NCBI RefSeq assembly: GCF_018555455.1
Contig: NZ_JAFEJU010000001.1
Span: 124,001 to 188,000, forward strand
From: Bifidobacterium colobi
GTDB lineage: Bacteria; Actinomycetota; Actinomycetes; Actinomycetales; Bifidobacteriaceae
Direction: 5' to 3'
Length of the DNA: 64,000 nt
Shown here: one piece after another, positions 1-10,134 of the stretch
Layout of the letters: each line of letters starts with the position of its first letter
Position numbering within the stretch: the stretch's first letter is position 1
Program-made: the position numbers and the translations under genes
The notes under the pieces: generated by a model
Databases searched by the model: none
What the model saw: only the letters and a program-made list of their open reading frames with translations
Told to the model about the DNA's origin: nothing

Positions 1-1176
1 AATAATCATCCTTTGGACGCCTCCGACGTGGTGTGGTCCCTGCAGCAGGCAGTCTCTCAAGATCATGCCGATGTGGATCAGCTCGGTGAACTCAAATCCA
101 TCACCAATCCCAACGCTTCTACCGTGGTCATCACCTTGGCCAAGCCAAATCCCACACTGCTGCGCGCACTGTCCGGCAGACTCGGCATCGTCTATGATTC
201 CGAAGCCGGCGATGTTGACTACAGCAAGCAGGCCGTAGGCTCCGGCCCATTCACCGCCTACCTTGACACCGGCAGGCGCCTCACACTGACTGATAACCGC
301 GAATACCACGGTGATCATCCCCAAGTCAACAACATCATGTTCGTTAAGGAAGCCGACGAGGCAACGCTGATCAAGCAGCTCAAGGCAGGCGACCTTGACA
401 TGGCGATGCCGGCCAGCACATCAGTGGCGCAGGAATTCGCCGCAGCAAGCGGATTCAAAGTCAGCGAGGGCACCACAACCAGCAAAGTACTGTTGGCATT
501 CAACAATGGTACGGATTCGCTGATGTCGGACGAGCAAATCCGCAAAGCCATGCGTCACCTGATTGACGCCTCGGCCATCGCCTCCAGTCAGCCCGACTCA
601 GCCGGGCCACTGGGCGGCCCCATCAGTCCGCTGGAGTCTGGATATGAGGATCGAACAGGGGACTTTCCGCACAATGTAGGCACAGCGCGCACCATGCTCG
701 GCTTCTTCAGTCCAGAATTTATTCAAACAGTCAACTTGGTAGTCACCGAACGCTACCGTACATTGGGCGAGAACATTGCCCAGCAAATCAGCCAAGTACC
801 ATTACCGAAAGTCAACCTTGAAGTGGTCTCCGACGAGGATTATGCCAAGCGCATCCAGGATGGTGCATGGGAGCTGACCTTGATGAGCATGGACGATACC
901 GATGATGCCGGCACCTTCGCGAATCCGGATTCCATGTTCCATTACGATCATGCGGAAGCCGAACAGGCGTATGCATCCGCGCGCGAAGCAACCAATGATC
1001 AGGAGTATGCCGAACGTATGAAGGCCTATGCGAAGATTCTTAGCGAGGATGCGGCCAGCGACTGGCTGTATACGCGCAAATGCTTCACCGTGGCCAGCGA
1101 TACGGTATCCGGCTACCCGACGTCGCTGATCGAGACGCGCATGCCATTGGTCTCGCTGAAGAAGAATCAGCAGTAG
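1..1176 (+). CDS. ABC transporter solute-binding protein, family 5 (3' part)
   Basis: The reading frame is open from the first base, so the gene starts outside the window; about 391 codons are visible. The protein resembles the extracellular lipoprotein that captures oligopeptides or similar ligands for an ABC importer (SBP_bac_5). Typical segments are seen in order: a DVVWSLQ start-of-domain motif, the ...VGSGPFTAYL... stretch near residue 80, a lobe-II hinge region and a C-terminal YAKILSEDAASDWLYT segment ending in an open loop. The signal peptide and lipobox would be upstream and cannot be checked. The permease and ATPase genes are not in the window, so the ligand is unknown. The gene ends 50 bp before valS on the same strand. 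The family call is firm; the substrate is not. Confidence 0.85.
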   Translation, partial: NNHPLDASDVVWSLQQAVSQDHADVDQLGELKSITNPNASTVVITLAKPNPTLLRALSGRLGIVYDSEAGDVDYSKQAVGSGPFTAYLDTGRRLTLTDNREYHGDHPQVNNIMFVKEADEATLIKQLKAGDLDMAMPASTSVAQEFAAASGFKVSEGTTTSKVLLAFNNGTDSLMSDEQIRKAMRHLIDASAIASSQPDSAGPLGGPISPLESGYEDRTGDFPHNVGTARTMLGFFSPEFIQTVNLVVTERYRTLGENIAQQISQVPLPKVNLEVVSDEDYAKRIQDGAWELTLMSMDDTDDAGTFANPDSMFHYDHAEAEQAYASAREATNDQEYAERMKAYAKILSEDAASDWLYTRKCFTVASDTVSGYPTSLIETRMPLVSLKKNQQ

Positions 1177-1226
1177 TCTTTCCGCCGGTTATTCCTTGTC
1201 ATACAACATGCATAAACTTTGGCCTT

Positions 1227-3956
1227 ATGACTGAAGGCAATTCCATCATCAACGCCAACCTCACCCCGCTGCCCGACAAGGTCGGCGTAGACGGTCTTGA
1301 GGATAAGTGGCGCGCCGTTTGGGATGAGAACGGCACCTACAAGTTCAACAACACTCGTGACCGCAAGGCCGTGTATTCCATCGATACCCCGCCGCCCACC
1401 GTCTCCGGTTCGCTGCACGTGGGTCACGTGTTCTCCTACACGCATACCGACGTGATCGCTCGTTACAAGCGCATGCGCGGCTATGACGTGTTCTACCCGA
1501 TGGGTTGGGACGATAACGGCCTGCCGACCGAGCGCCGTGTGCAGAACTACTACGGCGTGCGCGTGGACGTCTCCCTGCCGTACGACCCGGATTTCAAGCC
1601 GCCGTACGAGGGCACTGACGGCAAGAAGATCCAGGCCAAGGATCAGGTGCCGATTTCCCGTAAGAACTTCATCGAGCTGTGCGAGAAGCTGACCGCCCAG
1701 GATGAGAAGCTGTTCGAGGCACTGTGGCGCAAGCTGGGCCTGTCCATCGACTGGTCCCAGACCTACCACACCATCGGCGAACACCCGCAGCGTGTGGCCC
1801 AGAAGGCGTTCCTGCGCAACCTTGCCCGCGGCGAGGCCTATCAGCAGGACGCTCCGGGCCTGTGGGATGTGACCTTCCAGACCGCAGTGGCTCAGGCCGA
1901 GCTGGAATCCCGCGAATACCCGGGCTTCTACCACAAGATCGCCTTCCGCTTCGAGGACGGCACCCCGATTTACATCGAAACCACCCGTCCGGAGCTGCTG
2001 GCCGCCTGCACCTCGCTGATCGCCAACCCGGATGACGATCGTTACAAGAAGTACTTCGGCCAGGAGGTCTACTCCCCGCTGTTCAAGGTGAAGGTGCCGA
2101 TTCTGGCCCACCCGGCCGCCGAAATGGACAAGGGCGCCGGCATCGCCATGTGCTGTACGTTCGGTGATGTGACCGATGTGCAGTGGTGGCGCGACCTCAA
2201 GCTGCCGACCCGTTCCATCATCCAGCGCAACGGCCGTATCGTGATGGACACCCCGGATTGGATCACCGATCCGGCCGGCCGCGAGATCTTCGCCGAGACC
2301 GCCGGCAAGACCACGTTCTCCGCTCGCAAGGTGATTGTCGACAAGCTGCGCGAATCCGGCGACATGGACGGTGAGCCGACGCCGACCAAGCGTATGACGA
2401 ACTTCTACGAGAAGGGCGATAAGCCGCTCGAAATCGTCACATCCCGCCAGTGGTACCTGAAGAACGGTGGCACCGACCCGAAGCTGAACGCCGAGCTAAT
2501 CGAACGCGGCAAGGAACTGAACTTCCACCCGGACTTCATGCGCGTGCGCTACGAGAACTGGGTGCACGGTCTGAACGGCGACTGGCTGATCTCCCGCCAG
2601 CGCTTCTTCGGTGTGCCGTTCCCGCTGTGGTACCCGGTCAAGGCCGACGGCTCCGCCGATTACGATCACCCGCTGACCCCGTCCGAGGATCGTCTGCCGA
2701 TCGATCCGACCATCGATGTGCCGGAAGGCTACACTGAGTCCCAGCGTGATGTGCCCGGTGGCTTCACCGCCGAGAAGGACATCATGGACACCTGGGCCAC
2801 CTCTTCCTTGACTCCGCAGATCGTGACCCACTGGGCCGAGCCGGATGAGGCATCCAAGGCGCTGTTCGCATCCACCTTCCCGATGGATCTGCGTCCGCAG
2901 GGTCAGGACATCATCCGCACCTGGCTGTTCTCCACCGTGGATCGTGCACACCTCGAGAACAAGTGCCTGCCATGGGCACACGCCACCCTGTCCGGTTGGA
3001 TCTTGGATCCGGACCACAAGAAGATGTCAAAGTCCAAGGGCAACGTCGTGGTGCCGAACGAGCCGATTGAGAAGTTCGGTGCCGACGCCGTGCGTTACTG
3101 GGCTGCCGCTGCTCGTCTGGGTCTCGACGCCACCTACGACGTTGGCCAGATGAAGATCGGCCGTCGACTGGCCATCAAGCTGCTGAACGCCACCAAGTTC
3201 GCCCTGGCCATCGGCCGCGAGGACGAGAACCATCACGTTGGCGAGGCTGCCACCGCTGCATGGAACCCGGCCGATGTGACCGAGCCGCTGGATCGCGCCG
3301 CCATGGCCAAGCTGGCTCATGTGGTGCGTGCCGCCACCGATGCGCTGGAGGCTTACGAGCATTCCAAGGCTCTGGAAGTCATCGAAAGCTACTTCTGGCA
3401 GTTCTGCGATGACTACATCGAGCTCGTGAAGAACCGTGCTTACGGCACCCCGGACGAGAAGGGCGAGGCTCCTTCCGAGAAGGCCGTGCGTTCCGCCCGT
3501 ACCGCTCTGGGCCTGGGTCTCGACGCCTTCGCGCGTCTGCTGGCTCCGTACCTGCCGTACGCCACCGAAGAGGTGTGGAGCTGGATGCACGCCGGCTCTG
3601 GTTCCGTGCACCGCGCCTCCTGGCCGACTCCGGAACCGTACATTGAGGCTGCAACCGGCGTTTCCCCGGAGTTGCTGACTTGGGCTGGCAAGGCTGTGGA
3701 GCAGCTGCGCAAGATCAAGTCCGAAGCCAAGGTCTCCATGAAGACCCCGATTCTCTCCGTGGCGCTGACCGCCGCACAGGATGGTGTGGACGCTATTCAC
3801 GCCGCTCTGGGCGATATCGCTCAGGCCGGCCGTGTGGTAGGCAAGTTCGATCTGGTCGCCAAGCATGCCGAGGAATCCGCTGCCGAAGACGCTCCCGAGA
3901 CCGAAGTGGCAGTAGCCGCCAGCGAGCTCGGAGAGCCGCCTGTTAAGAAGAAGTGA
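1227..3956 (+). CDS. valS: Valyl-tRNA synthetase
   Basis: Charges tRNA-Val with valine in the cytoplasm and edits mischarged threonine. The 909-residue protein is class Ia: the HIGH signature appears as HVGH near residue 65 (after PPPTVSGSL), the KMSKS signature as KKMSKSKGN near residue 600, with the CP1 editing domain between them and an anticodon-binding domain after. The reading frame is open further upstream into the previous gene, but the ATG at 1227 (MTEGNSIINANL) gives the conserved N-terminus. The C-terminus ends in a short acidic stretch and a lysine run; I see no long C-terminal coiled coil of the E. coli type, only a charged tail. The last codons and the stop lie within the left arm of a perfect 21-bp inverted repeat (see 3935-4076). 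Confidence 0.96.
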   Translation: MTEGNSIINANLTPLPDKVGVDGLEDKWRAVWDENGTYKFNNTRDRKAVYSIDTPPPTVSGSLHVGHVFSYTHTDVIARYKRMRGYDVFYPMGWDDNGLPTERRVQNYYGVRVDVSLPYDPDFKPPYEGTDGKKIQAKDQVPISRKNFIELCEKLTAQDEKLFEALWRKLGLSIDWSQTYHTIGEHPQRVAQKAFLRNLARGEAYQQDAPGLWDVTFQTAVAQAELESREYPGFYHKIAFRFEDGTPIYIETTRPELLAACTSLIANPDDDRYKKYFGQEVYSPLFKVKVPILAHPAAEMDKGAGIAMCCTFGDVTDVQWWRDLKLPTRSIIQRNGRIVMDTPDWITDPAGREIFAETAGKTTFSARKVIVDKLRESGDMDGEPTPTKRMTNFYEKGDKPLEIVTSRQWYLKNGGTDPKLNAELIERGKELNFHPDFMRVRYENWVHGLNGDWLISRQRFFGVPFPLWYPVKADGSADYDHPLTPSEDRLPIDPTIDVPEGYTESQRDVPGGFTAEKDIMDTWATSSLTPQIVTHWAEPDEASKALFASTFPMDLRPQGQDIIRTWLFSTVDRAHLENKCLPWAHATLSGWILDPDHKKMSKSKGNVVVPNEPIEKFGADAVRYWAAAARLGLDATYDVGQMKIGRRLAIKLLNATKFALAIGREDENHHVGEAATAAWNPADVTEPLDRAAMAKLAHVVRAATDALEAYEHSKALEVIESYFWQFCDDYIELVKNRAYGTPDEKGEAPSEKAVRSARTALGLGLDAFARLLAPYLPYATEEVWSWMHAGSGSVHRASWPTPEPYIEAATGVSPELLTWAGKAVEQLRKIKSEAKVSMKTPILSVALTAAQDGVDAIHAALGDIAQAGRVVGKFDLVAKHAEESAAEDAPETEVAVAASELGEPPVKKK

Positions 3957-4076
3957 TTCCACTTCTTCTTAACAGGCGGCCTTCGCGGCTGCTTATAGGG
4001 CAGCCGCTCACCTCGCCTACGGGAAGCCCACTGGGCTTCCCGCTATACGGCTCGGCCTGTTAAGAAGAAGTGATTC
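3935..4076 (+). repeat. Palindromic element overlapping the valS stop codon
   Basis: The last 21 bases of valS up to the G of its stop codon (3935-3955) are followed, after the 4-base loop ATTC, by their exact reverse complement (3960-3980). A 22-base stretch spanning the valS stop (3938-3959, begins GCCTGTTAAG) then recurs in direct orientation at 4055-4076. The segment 3960-4072 is therefore bounded by 18-bp inverted repeats. It contains two more hairpins, around 3985-4008 (GGCTGC/GCAGCC) and 4021-4041 (GGGAAGCCCA/TGGGCTTCCC). The first palindrome could fold in the mRNA over the stop codon. The arrangement looks like a small element inserted at, or copied from, the gene end. Confidence 0.8.
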
Positions 4077-4116
4077 AGCTCATCTCTCCGTCAGCACTAA
4101 CTGACTGAGAGGTTGC

Positions 4117-4160
4117 AAGCCGCTGAACTGATGCAACGTCGGTTCAGCGGCTTCTTTTTT
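4117..4160 (+). terminator. Rho-independent terminator after valS
   Basis: An 11-bp stem (AGCCGCTGAAC with GTTCAGCGGCT) closes a 13-base loop and is followed by CTTTTTT on the plus strand. It is the best intrinsic terminator for valS. Confidence 0.85.
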
Positions 4161-4282
4161 CGAAATCATCCTTGAGCTCGTGAAAAACCGCCACTGAGTC
4201 AACCTCAGTGGCTTATTTTTTCGAAATAATCGAATACCTCGTGAAAATGCGCCACTGACCGAATCTCAGTGGCTTATTTTCA
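4161..4282. repeat. Two tandem 61-bp terminator-like hairpin units
   Basis: Two copies of a unit start at 4161 and 4222 (CGAAAT..ATC...CTCGTGAAAA...) and each ends in a GCCACTGA...TCAGTGGC hairpin followed by TTATTTT. The stems are kept while the loops and spacers differ. With the terminator at 4117-4160 this makes three successive terminator-like structures. The spacer 4283-4336 up to the next gene shows nothing else. Confidence 0.75.
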
Positions 4283-4336
4283 CGACGGTGCCCCTTCTCC
4301 CAGGAACACCCAGGAACAGAGCACAACAATCTTTCC

Positions 4337-6391
4337 TTACACCGTGGGAACAACGATGAGATAACTTGGCGTCGAAGAATCCGGCTGCCGCGAAGTCACC
4401 GTCGAATTCAACTGTGTTGCAGCTTGCGCAATCAGCTGCCCAGCATCACCGATTTCCACAGTCTCACTAATCAACGTACTCATATCATGAGTCAGCAATG
4501 TAGCGCTGTCGCTTTGCCGAAGACCAAAGAGGACCGGCGCGGCATCCGTAGAATTATCAGCAGTAGCATCAGTCGTCTTATTCGAGGAGTTCGCATCCTT
4601 CTTCGCCGACGAAGCGTGCGACGAAGAGTCCGCAGCAGACGATTTGCCACCGGTACCAAGCGCTGAGGTCAAACCATTCGCATAACTCATCACATCACTG
4701 GCAGCCATCGACATCGTGTCATCAACCAGCGAAGCACCAGCATCCTGAGATTGCTGACGCTGAGCAGCCTGAGCCTGTTTGCGTGCAGCAGCGGCCTTGC
4801 GCTGAGCCGTAGCGGCCTTCGCTTTGCCATAGAACGACTGCGATTGCGGGTCAGCCAAACCTTGCGTAAGGATACGCGCAGCATTATCAGAAGCAGCAGT
4901 CTTCGATGCAGACGTGGCGCTATCATCATCGCTCTCGAACTGGTCGGCGAATCGCAGCAGAATCTGCTTCAGCGCTTGCGACTTACCGGTATGTTCCGAA
5001 GCAGCGGCGAGCGCAGCCATTGCCGCGTCCACCTTGGCTTGGGAATCCTTGAGCTCATCGCTGTTGTTGGTTTCGTCAATGGCCTGCTGCGCGTATGCCG
5101 TGGCCCCTGTTGAAGATCCACCAGTCAAAGCACTGAGCTTGGCTGTATACACATCCGTGTACTTCATCGAATAAGGAATCATCGCAGCGGACAGCTGCTT
5201 CTGACCGGCCGCATACTGCTGAGCACCTTTGGTGGCTTCCTCGGCCGCCTCCTTGGTGAGATCATCGGTCAAACCGGTGGTGCCCTGCTGCTGTATTCGG
5301 CGAATCACCTCATCCAGCGCGTCCACGGCACCATCGTGCATGTGAGCAGCACTCACATTGTTGACCGCATTCGCCAAGTCGAGCACCGCCTGAGCGAGCG
5401 GCGTATCACCAGACAGCTCGCCAGCCGTACCGACCAGCGCGGGCAGTTGTGTGGAAGTGCCAAGAGAACCGGAAAGATGGGTGGTATAGGAGCCCACATA
5501 CGCGGCCATATAGTTCTGGAATGTCTGCTTATGCGCGGCTGCACGTTCGCTCGTGACGGTTTGGGCAAGCTGCTGCTCGTTGGTGCGCAAAGCTTTGAGC
5601 TGATCGACCAGCTGCTGATGTTCGCCGGAACCGGCATCGGTAAGGGAATCGACCAACATTGATGCATTGGCAGTCAATTGCTCTACCGCTGACTGCTGCC
5701 CATTGTTGGGCGCGGCAGCAGTGCCCGCGGCATCCGGAGCGGCACCTATTGCAGGAGTATCAGATTGAGTCTGACTATGCTGGTCCGGGTCTGCTGTCTT
5801 GGCACTGGAATCAGACGGTAGTATGGCGAGCGCGAGAGCACTCATCGTAAAGTGCTTCGCGTTCATGTAGACGTTGAAATCCAATGGAGCGGCGGCATGG
5901 CCCGTGGCAGCAATCACTGTAGTGGTGCCTTGGGTGTTTACGGTCACATTATCGTCTGCAGAGACGTCGCTGGCCACTTGACTGGGGATGGTGAATGCCA
6001 CTACTGGAACACTGCGATTCGCGGTTTTGCCGGCTGTCTGTTGCGGGCGGACTGTGATGTGCACGCCGACCAGACCGCTGGCGTTGGATACCTGCTCAGC
6101 TTCCACATTCGGACCGTCTAGGGAATACGTGACGCTGACGTTCCATGGCAATTGCGCTTCGGATTGCGGTACTCGGCTCACCATCGCAGCACTATTGTTT
6201 TGGGTGCTATCCGAGGTTTTTACCGCATAGAACCGGCTGGGCTCGCCTTGCGCATCGGTCACCGCATATATGCTGCTTGCGGCTTCAAGTTCCGCAGCAT
6301 AATCCGGTTCAGGCGGACGAACCAGCCATGCGCCGCCAACGGCACCGGTCGTGCACAAGGCGCAACTCAGCACCGCGGCAGTAAGCTTCAT
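4337..6391 (-). CDS. Secreted or membrane-anchored coiled-coil protein of unknown function
   Basis: I do not recognise the family. The 684-residue protein starts MKLTAAVLSC followed by a hydrophobic stretch to about residue 24, which looks like a signal peptide or N-terminal anchor without a clear lipobox. Residues about 80-190 look like a beta-rich domain (VSVTYSLDGPNVEAEQV, GLVGVHITVRP). After that come a Ser/Ala/Asp/Gln-rich linker and long Ala/Gln/Lys-rich helices up to about residue 560, then a low-complexity Ser/Ala/Asp segment and a short terminal domain ending in SYLIVVPTV. I chose the ATG at 6391 because GGGGA lies 8 bases upstream; an ATG at 6406 in the same frame has no such site. 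It stands alone between convergent valS and the aro gene. A surface or envelope role is plausible from the export signal only. Confidence 0.75.
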   Translation of the reverse strand: MKLTAAVLSCALCTTGAVGGAWLVRPPEPDYAAELEAASSIYAVTDAQGEPSRFYAVKTSDSTQNNSAAMVSRVPQSEAQLPWNVSVTYSLDGPNVEAEQVSNASGLVGVHITVRPQQTAGKTANRSVPVVAFTIPSQVASDVSADDNVTVNTQGTTTVIAATGHAAAPLDFNVYMNAKHFTMSALALAILPSDSSAKTADPDQHSQTQSDTPAIGAAPDAAGTAAAPNNGQQSAVEQLTANASMLVDSLTDAGSGEHQQLVDQLKALRTNEQQLAQTVTSERAAAHKQTFQNYMAAYVGSYTTHLSGSLGTSTQLPALVGTAGELSGDTPLAQAVLDLANAVNNVSAAHMHDGAVDALDEVIRRIQQQGTTGLTDDLTKEAAEEATKGAQQYAAGQKQLSAAMIPYSMKYTDVYTAKLSALTGGSSTGATAYAQQAIDETNNSDELKDSQAKVDAAMAALAAASEHTGKSQALKQILLRFADQFESDDDSATSASKTAASDNAARILTQGLADPQSQSFYGKAKAATAQRKAAAARKQAQAAQRQQSQDAGASLVDDTMSMAASDVMSYANGLTSALGTGGKSSAADSSSHASSAKKDANSSNKTTDATADNSTDAAPVLFGLRQSDSATLLTHDMSTLISETVEIGDAGQLIAQAATQLNSTVTSRQPDSSTPSYLIVVPTV

Positions 6392-6556
6392 TTTCCGAAT
6401 CCCCATTTCTGCATATAATCCAGCAGCATCCTAATGTAGCTGAGATTACGGTAGCTTCATATAGGCAATTCGCTCAGCGGTAACCAAATAGTTGTCTACG
6501 ATATTCGCCTTATGTTGCCCAATATGGAAAAATGATCCGATGTCAAACAGCCAAAC

Positions 6557-6946
6557 TTAGGCGAACACATCGAGGACGCCCGGATCGCCGCCGGCATCGG
6601 CGATGCGCTGATGCCGTTTCTTGGCCTCGGTGACCACGAATTCGCGGTATTTCTCCGCAATCTCCGGATCCAGACCAGCCTCGATGGCAATACGGTGCAG
6701 ACGCTCGATCTGATAATCCTCACGTTTCATATCCTCAGGCGCGAATCCTGCATTGGCCTTCAGCACGCCCACCTGTGACGTGGTCTTGAAGCGCTCGGCA
6801 AGCAGGGAAATCACAGCGGAATCGATATTGTCGATGGATTGGCGCAATGCCTTGATCTGCGCCACCGCCTTTGCGGTCTCAGGATGGGCCGCCGCTTGGG
6901 CGGAATCGATGGTTGTCCTCTGCCAGTCACTGTTCGTTGCGCTCAT
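6557..6946 (-). CDS. Chorismate mutase, AroQ class
   Basis: Converts chorismate to prephenate, the branch step to phenylalanine and tyrosine. The 129-residue protein has a 30-residue N-terminal tail and then the all-helical AroQ (type II) fold: IKALRQSIDNIDSAVISLLA gives helix 1 with the conserved arginine and Asp-Ser core, followed by ERFKTTSQVGVLKA (second arginine and lysine), the acidic REDYQIERL segment and a C-terminal helix EKYREFVVTEAKKRHQRI. The length fits a free-standing monofunctional enzyme rather than a PheA fusion. It is a single gene with no co-directional aromatic-pathway neighbour close enough for an operon. The start ATG at 6946 follows a plausible purine-rich stretch. Confidence 0.9.
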   Translation of the reverse strand: MSATNSDWQRTTIDSAQAAAHPETAKAVAQIKALRQSIDNIDSAVISLLAERFKTTSQVGVLKANAGFAPEDMKREDYQIERLHRIAIEAGLDPEIAEKYREFVVTEAKKRHQRIADAGGDPGVLDVFA

Positions 6947-7302
6947 AGTTTCGAGGATACTCCCCCGTCAGGGTTTTACGCGATCATCAACGTCTCACAC
7001 GCCTCAGTATTCAGTACTTCGTACCTAATAAGGCATCCAAACAATGACCTAATGGCCCATCTCGCTTAGCAGGGGTTGATTCGGCCTTTCGGAAACATCT
7101 ATCTGCTTTACGAGGGGTACCTTATCCGATGTATTGGCAGTATCCAGCACATTCACGTACCACCATTCCGCCATTTTGCAGACATCGATATTTGGCTTGC
7201 AACCCCTTGTAACGCAGATAGACCTCCGGCATATCGCAAATCAACCCCTTGTAACACAGTTACCGCGTTTCATGCCTGGGCGATCGCATTCCTGCTCAAC
7301 AA
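6947..7302. other. Intergenic region with a 42-bp-spaced direct repeat
   Basis: No gene is supported in these 356 bases. The sequence CAACCCCTTGTAAC occurs at 7200-7213 and 7242-7255, 42 bp apart, and an inverted partial copy (GGGGTTGATTCGG) lies near 7072. The 3' part directly abuts the remnant aminotransferase gene, so the region may be decayed coding or repeat DNA. The part nearest 6946 should contain the chorismate mutase promoter, which I could not pin down. Confidence 0.55.
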
Positions 7303-7869
7303 TCACTCATAATCGCTGCTAGGACCGATGGCGAGAGCATCATCATGCGTACGTCCCGTATGAATTGCAGTGTTAACCGTTTCAATTTCCGTCGAATCGT
7401 AGTCATAAGTCTGACCGTCCAGCTCATTTACCGGAATCACCCAACCTCCGTGCACCATGTAAAGTCGATCAGCTTCACGCAATTCAGCAAATGGCAACTT
7501 CTTATAGTACGTATGCTGACCTTCCTGAAGAGCCCACGCGAACAGCTCTCGCTGCGAAGTGCCATGAAGAATACCAATACGTGGATCGGGAGTAATCAAC
7601 GTATCTCCGTAACGCACCACAATTGATGAATTGGGGCATTCCAATGTGCATCCGTCTTCAGTGAACAATATGGCATCGTCTACGCCACGGCGATCACATT
7701 CCCTATGCACCGCGCAATTGAATGCATAGCTCAGCGTTTTGGCGCCATGCAGAAGACGCTGCTGTGCAGTCCCGACAAGAGATTCATGCATCCGAGCGGA
7801 GTCATTGCATCGCAGATTACGCACAGGGGCGAATACCGAAATAACCGGTATTCGCCCCTTTAGCATCAA
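7303..7869 (-). pseudogene. Truncated class-IV aminotransferase / aminodeoxychorismate lyase-like remnant
   Basis: The 188-residue frame matches only the C-terminal two thirds of fold-type IV PLP enzymes (PabC, IlvE, DAAT). Recognisable pieces are LSYAFNCAVHRECDRRGVDDAILF, then TEDGCTLECPNSSIVVRYGD (the usual DG.V.EG..SN motif) and TPDPRIGILHGTSQRELF. The N-terminal domain, including the PLP lysine that precedes these motifs, is missing: the frame begins only 22 bp after the rho stop and its first codons run through the rho-proximal hairpin at 7826-7858. A functional aminotransferase is therefore unlikely. Most probably a rearrangement near the rho 3' end removed the 5' half. It could still be translated behind rho; there is no frameshift within the remaining part. 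Confidence 0.7.
7826..7858 (-). terminator. Strong hairpin downstream of rho
   Basis: Perfect 13-bp arms (GGGGCGAATACCG and its complement) enclose a 7-base loop, 33 bp after the rho stop. No U-tract follows on the minus strand, so it may be a weak terminator or an mRNA-stabilising hairpin. It also lies within the first codons of the aminotransferase remnant. Confidence 0.55.
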
Positions 7870-7890
7870 ATCTGAAGCTATACAGCTCGA

Positions 7891-9942
<2,052 letters not shown>

Positions 9943-10085
9943 TGGTTGCCCTTTCCATACCGAACAGGCATATGCCCACTTACGGAGTTAAGAGTGATTT
10001 TGCGGTTGTACCGCTCATGAATGTTCGCTGCATCTCTGGGGTTATCGCGAACTTCGTATACTCTACAACGCATCACCGACCAACG

Positions 10086-10121
10086 CAAAACGGCCTATCG
10101 CACAATGCGATAGGCCGTTTA
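10086..10121 (-). terminator. Rho-independent terminator of the FAD oxidoreductase gene
   Basis: A 15-bp perfect stem (AAACGGCCTATCGCA and complement) with a 3-base loop is followed by TTTT on the minus strand, just past the stop at 10135. Confidence 0.85.
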
Positions 10122-10134
10122 GAAGCTCCGCCAA

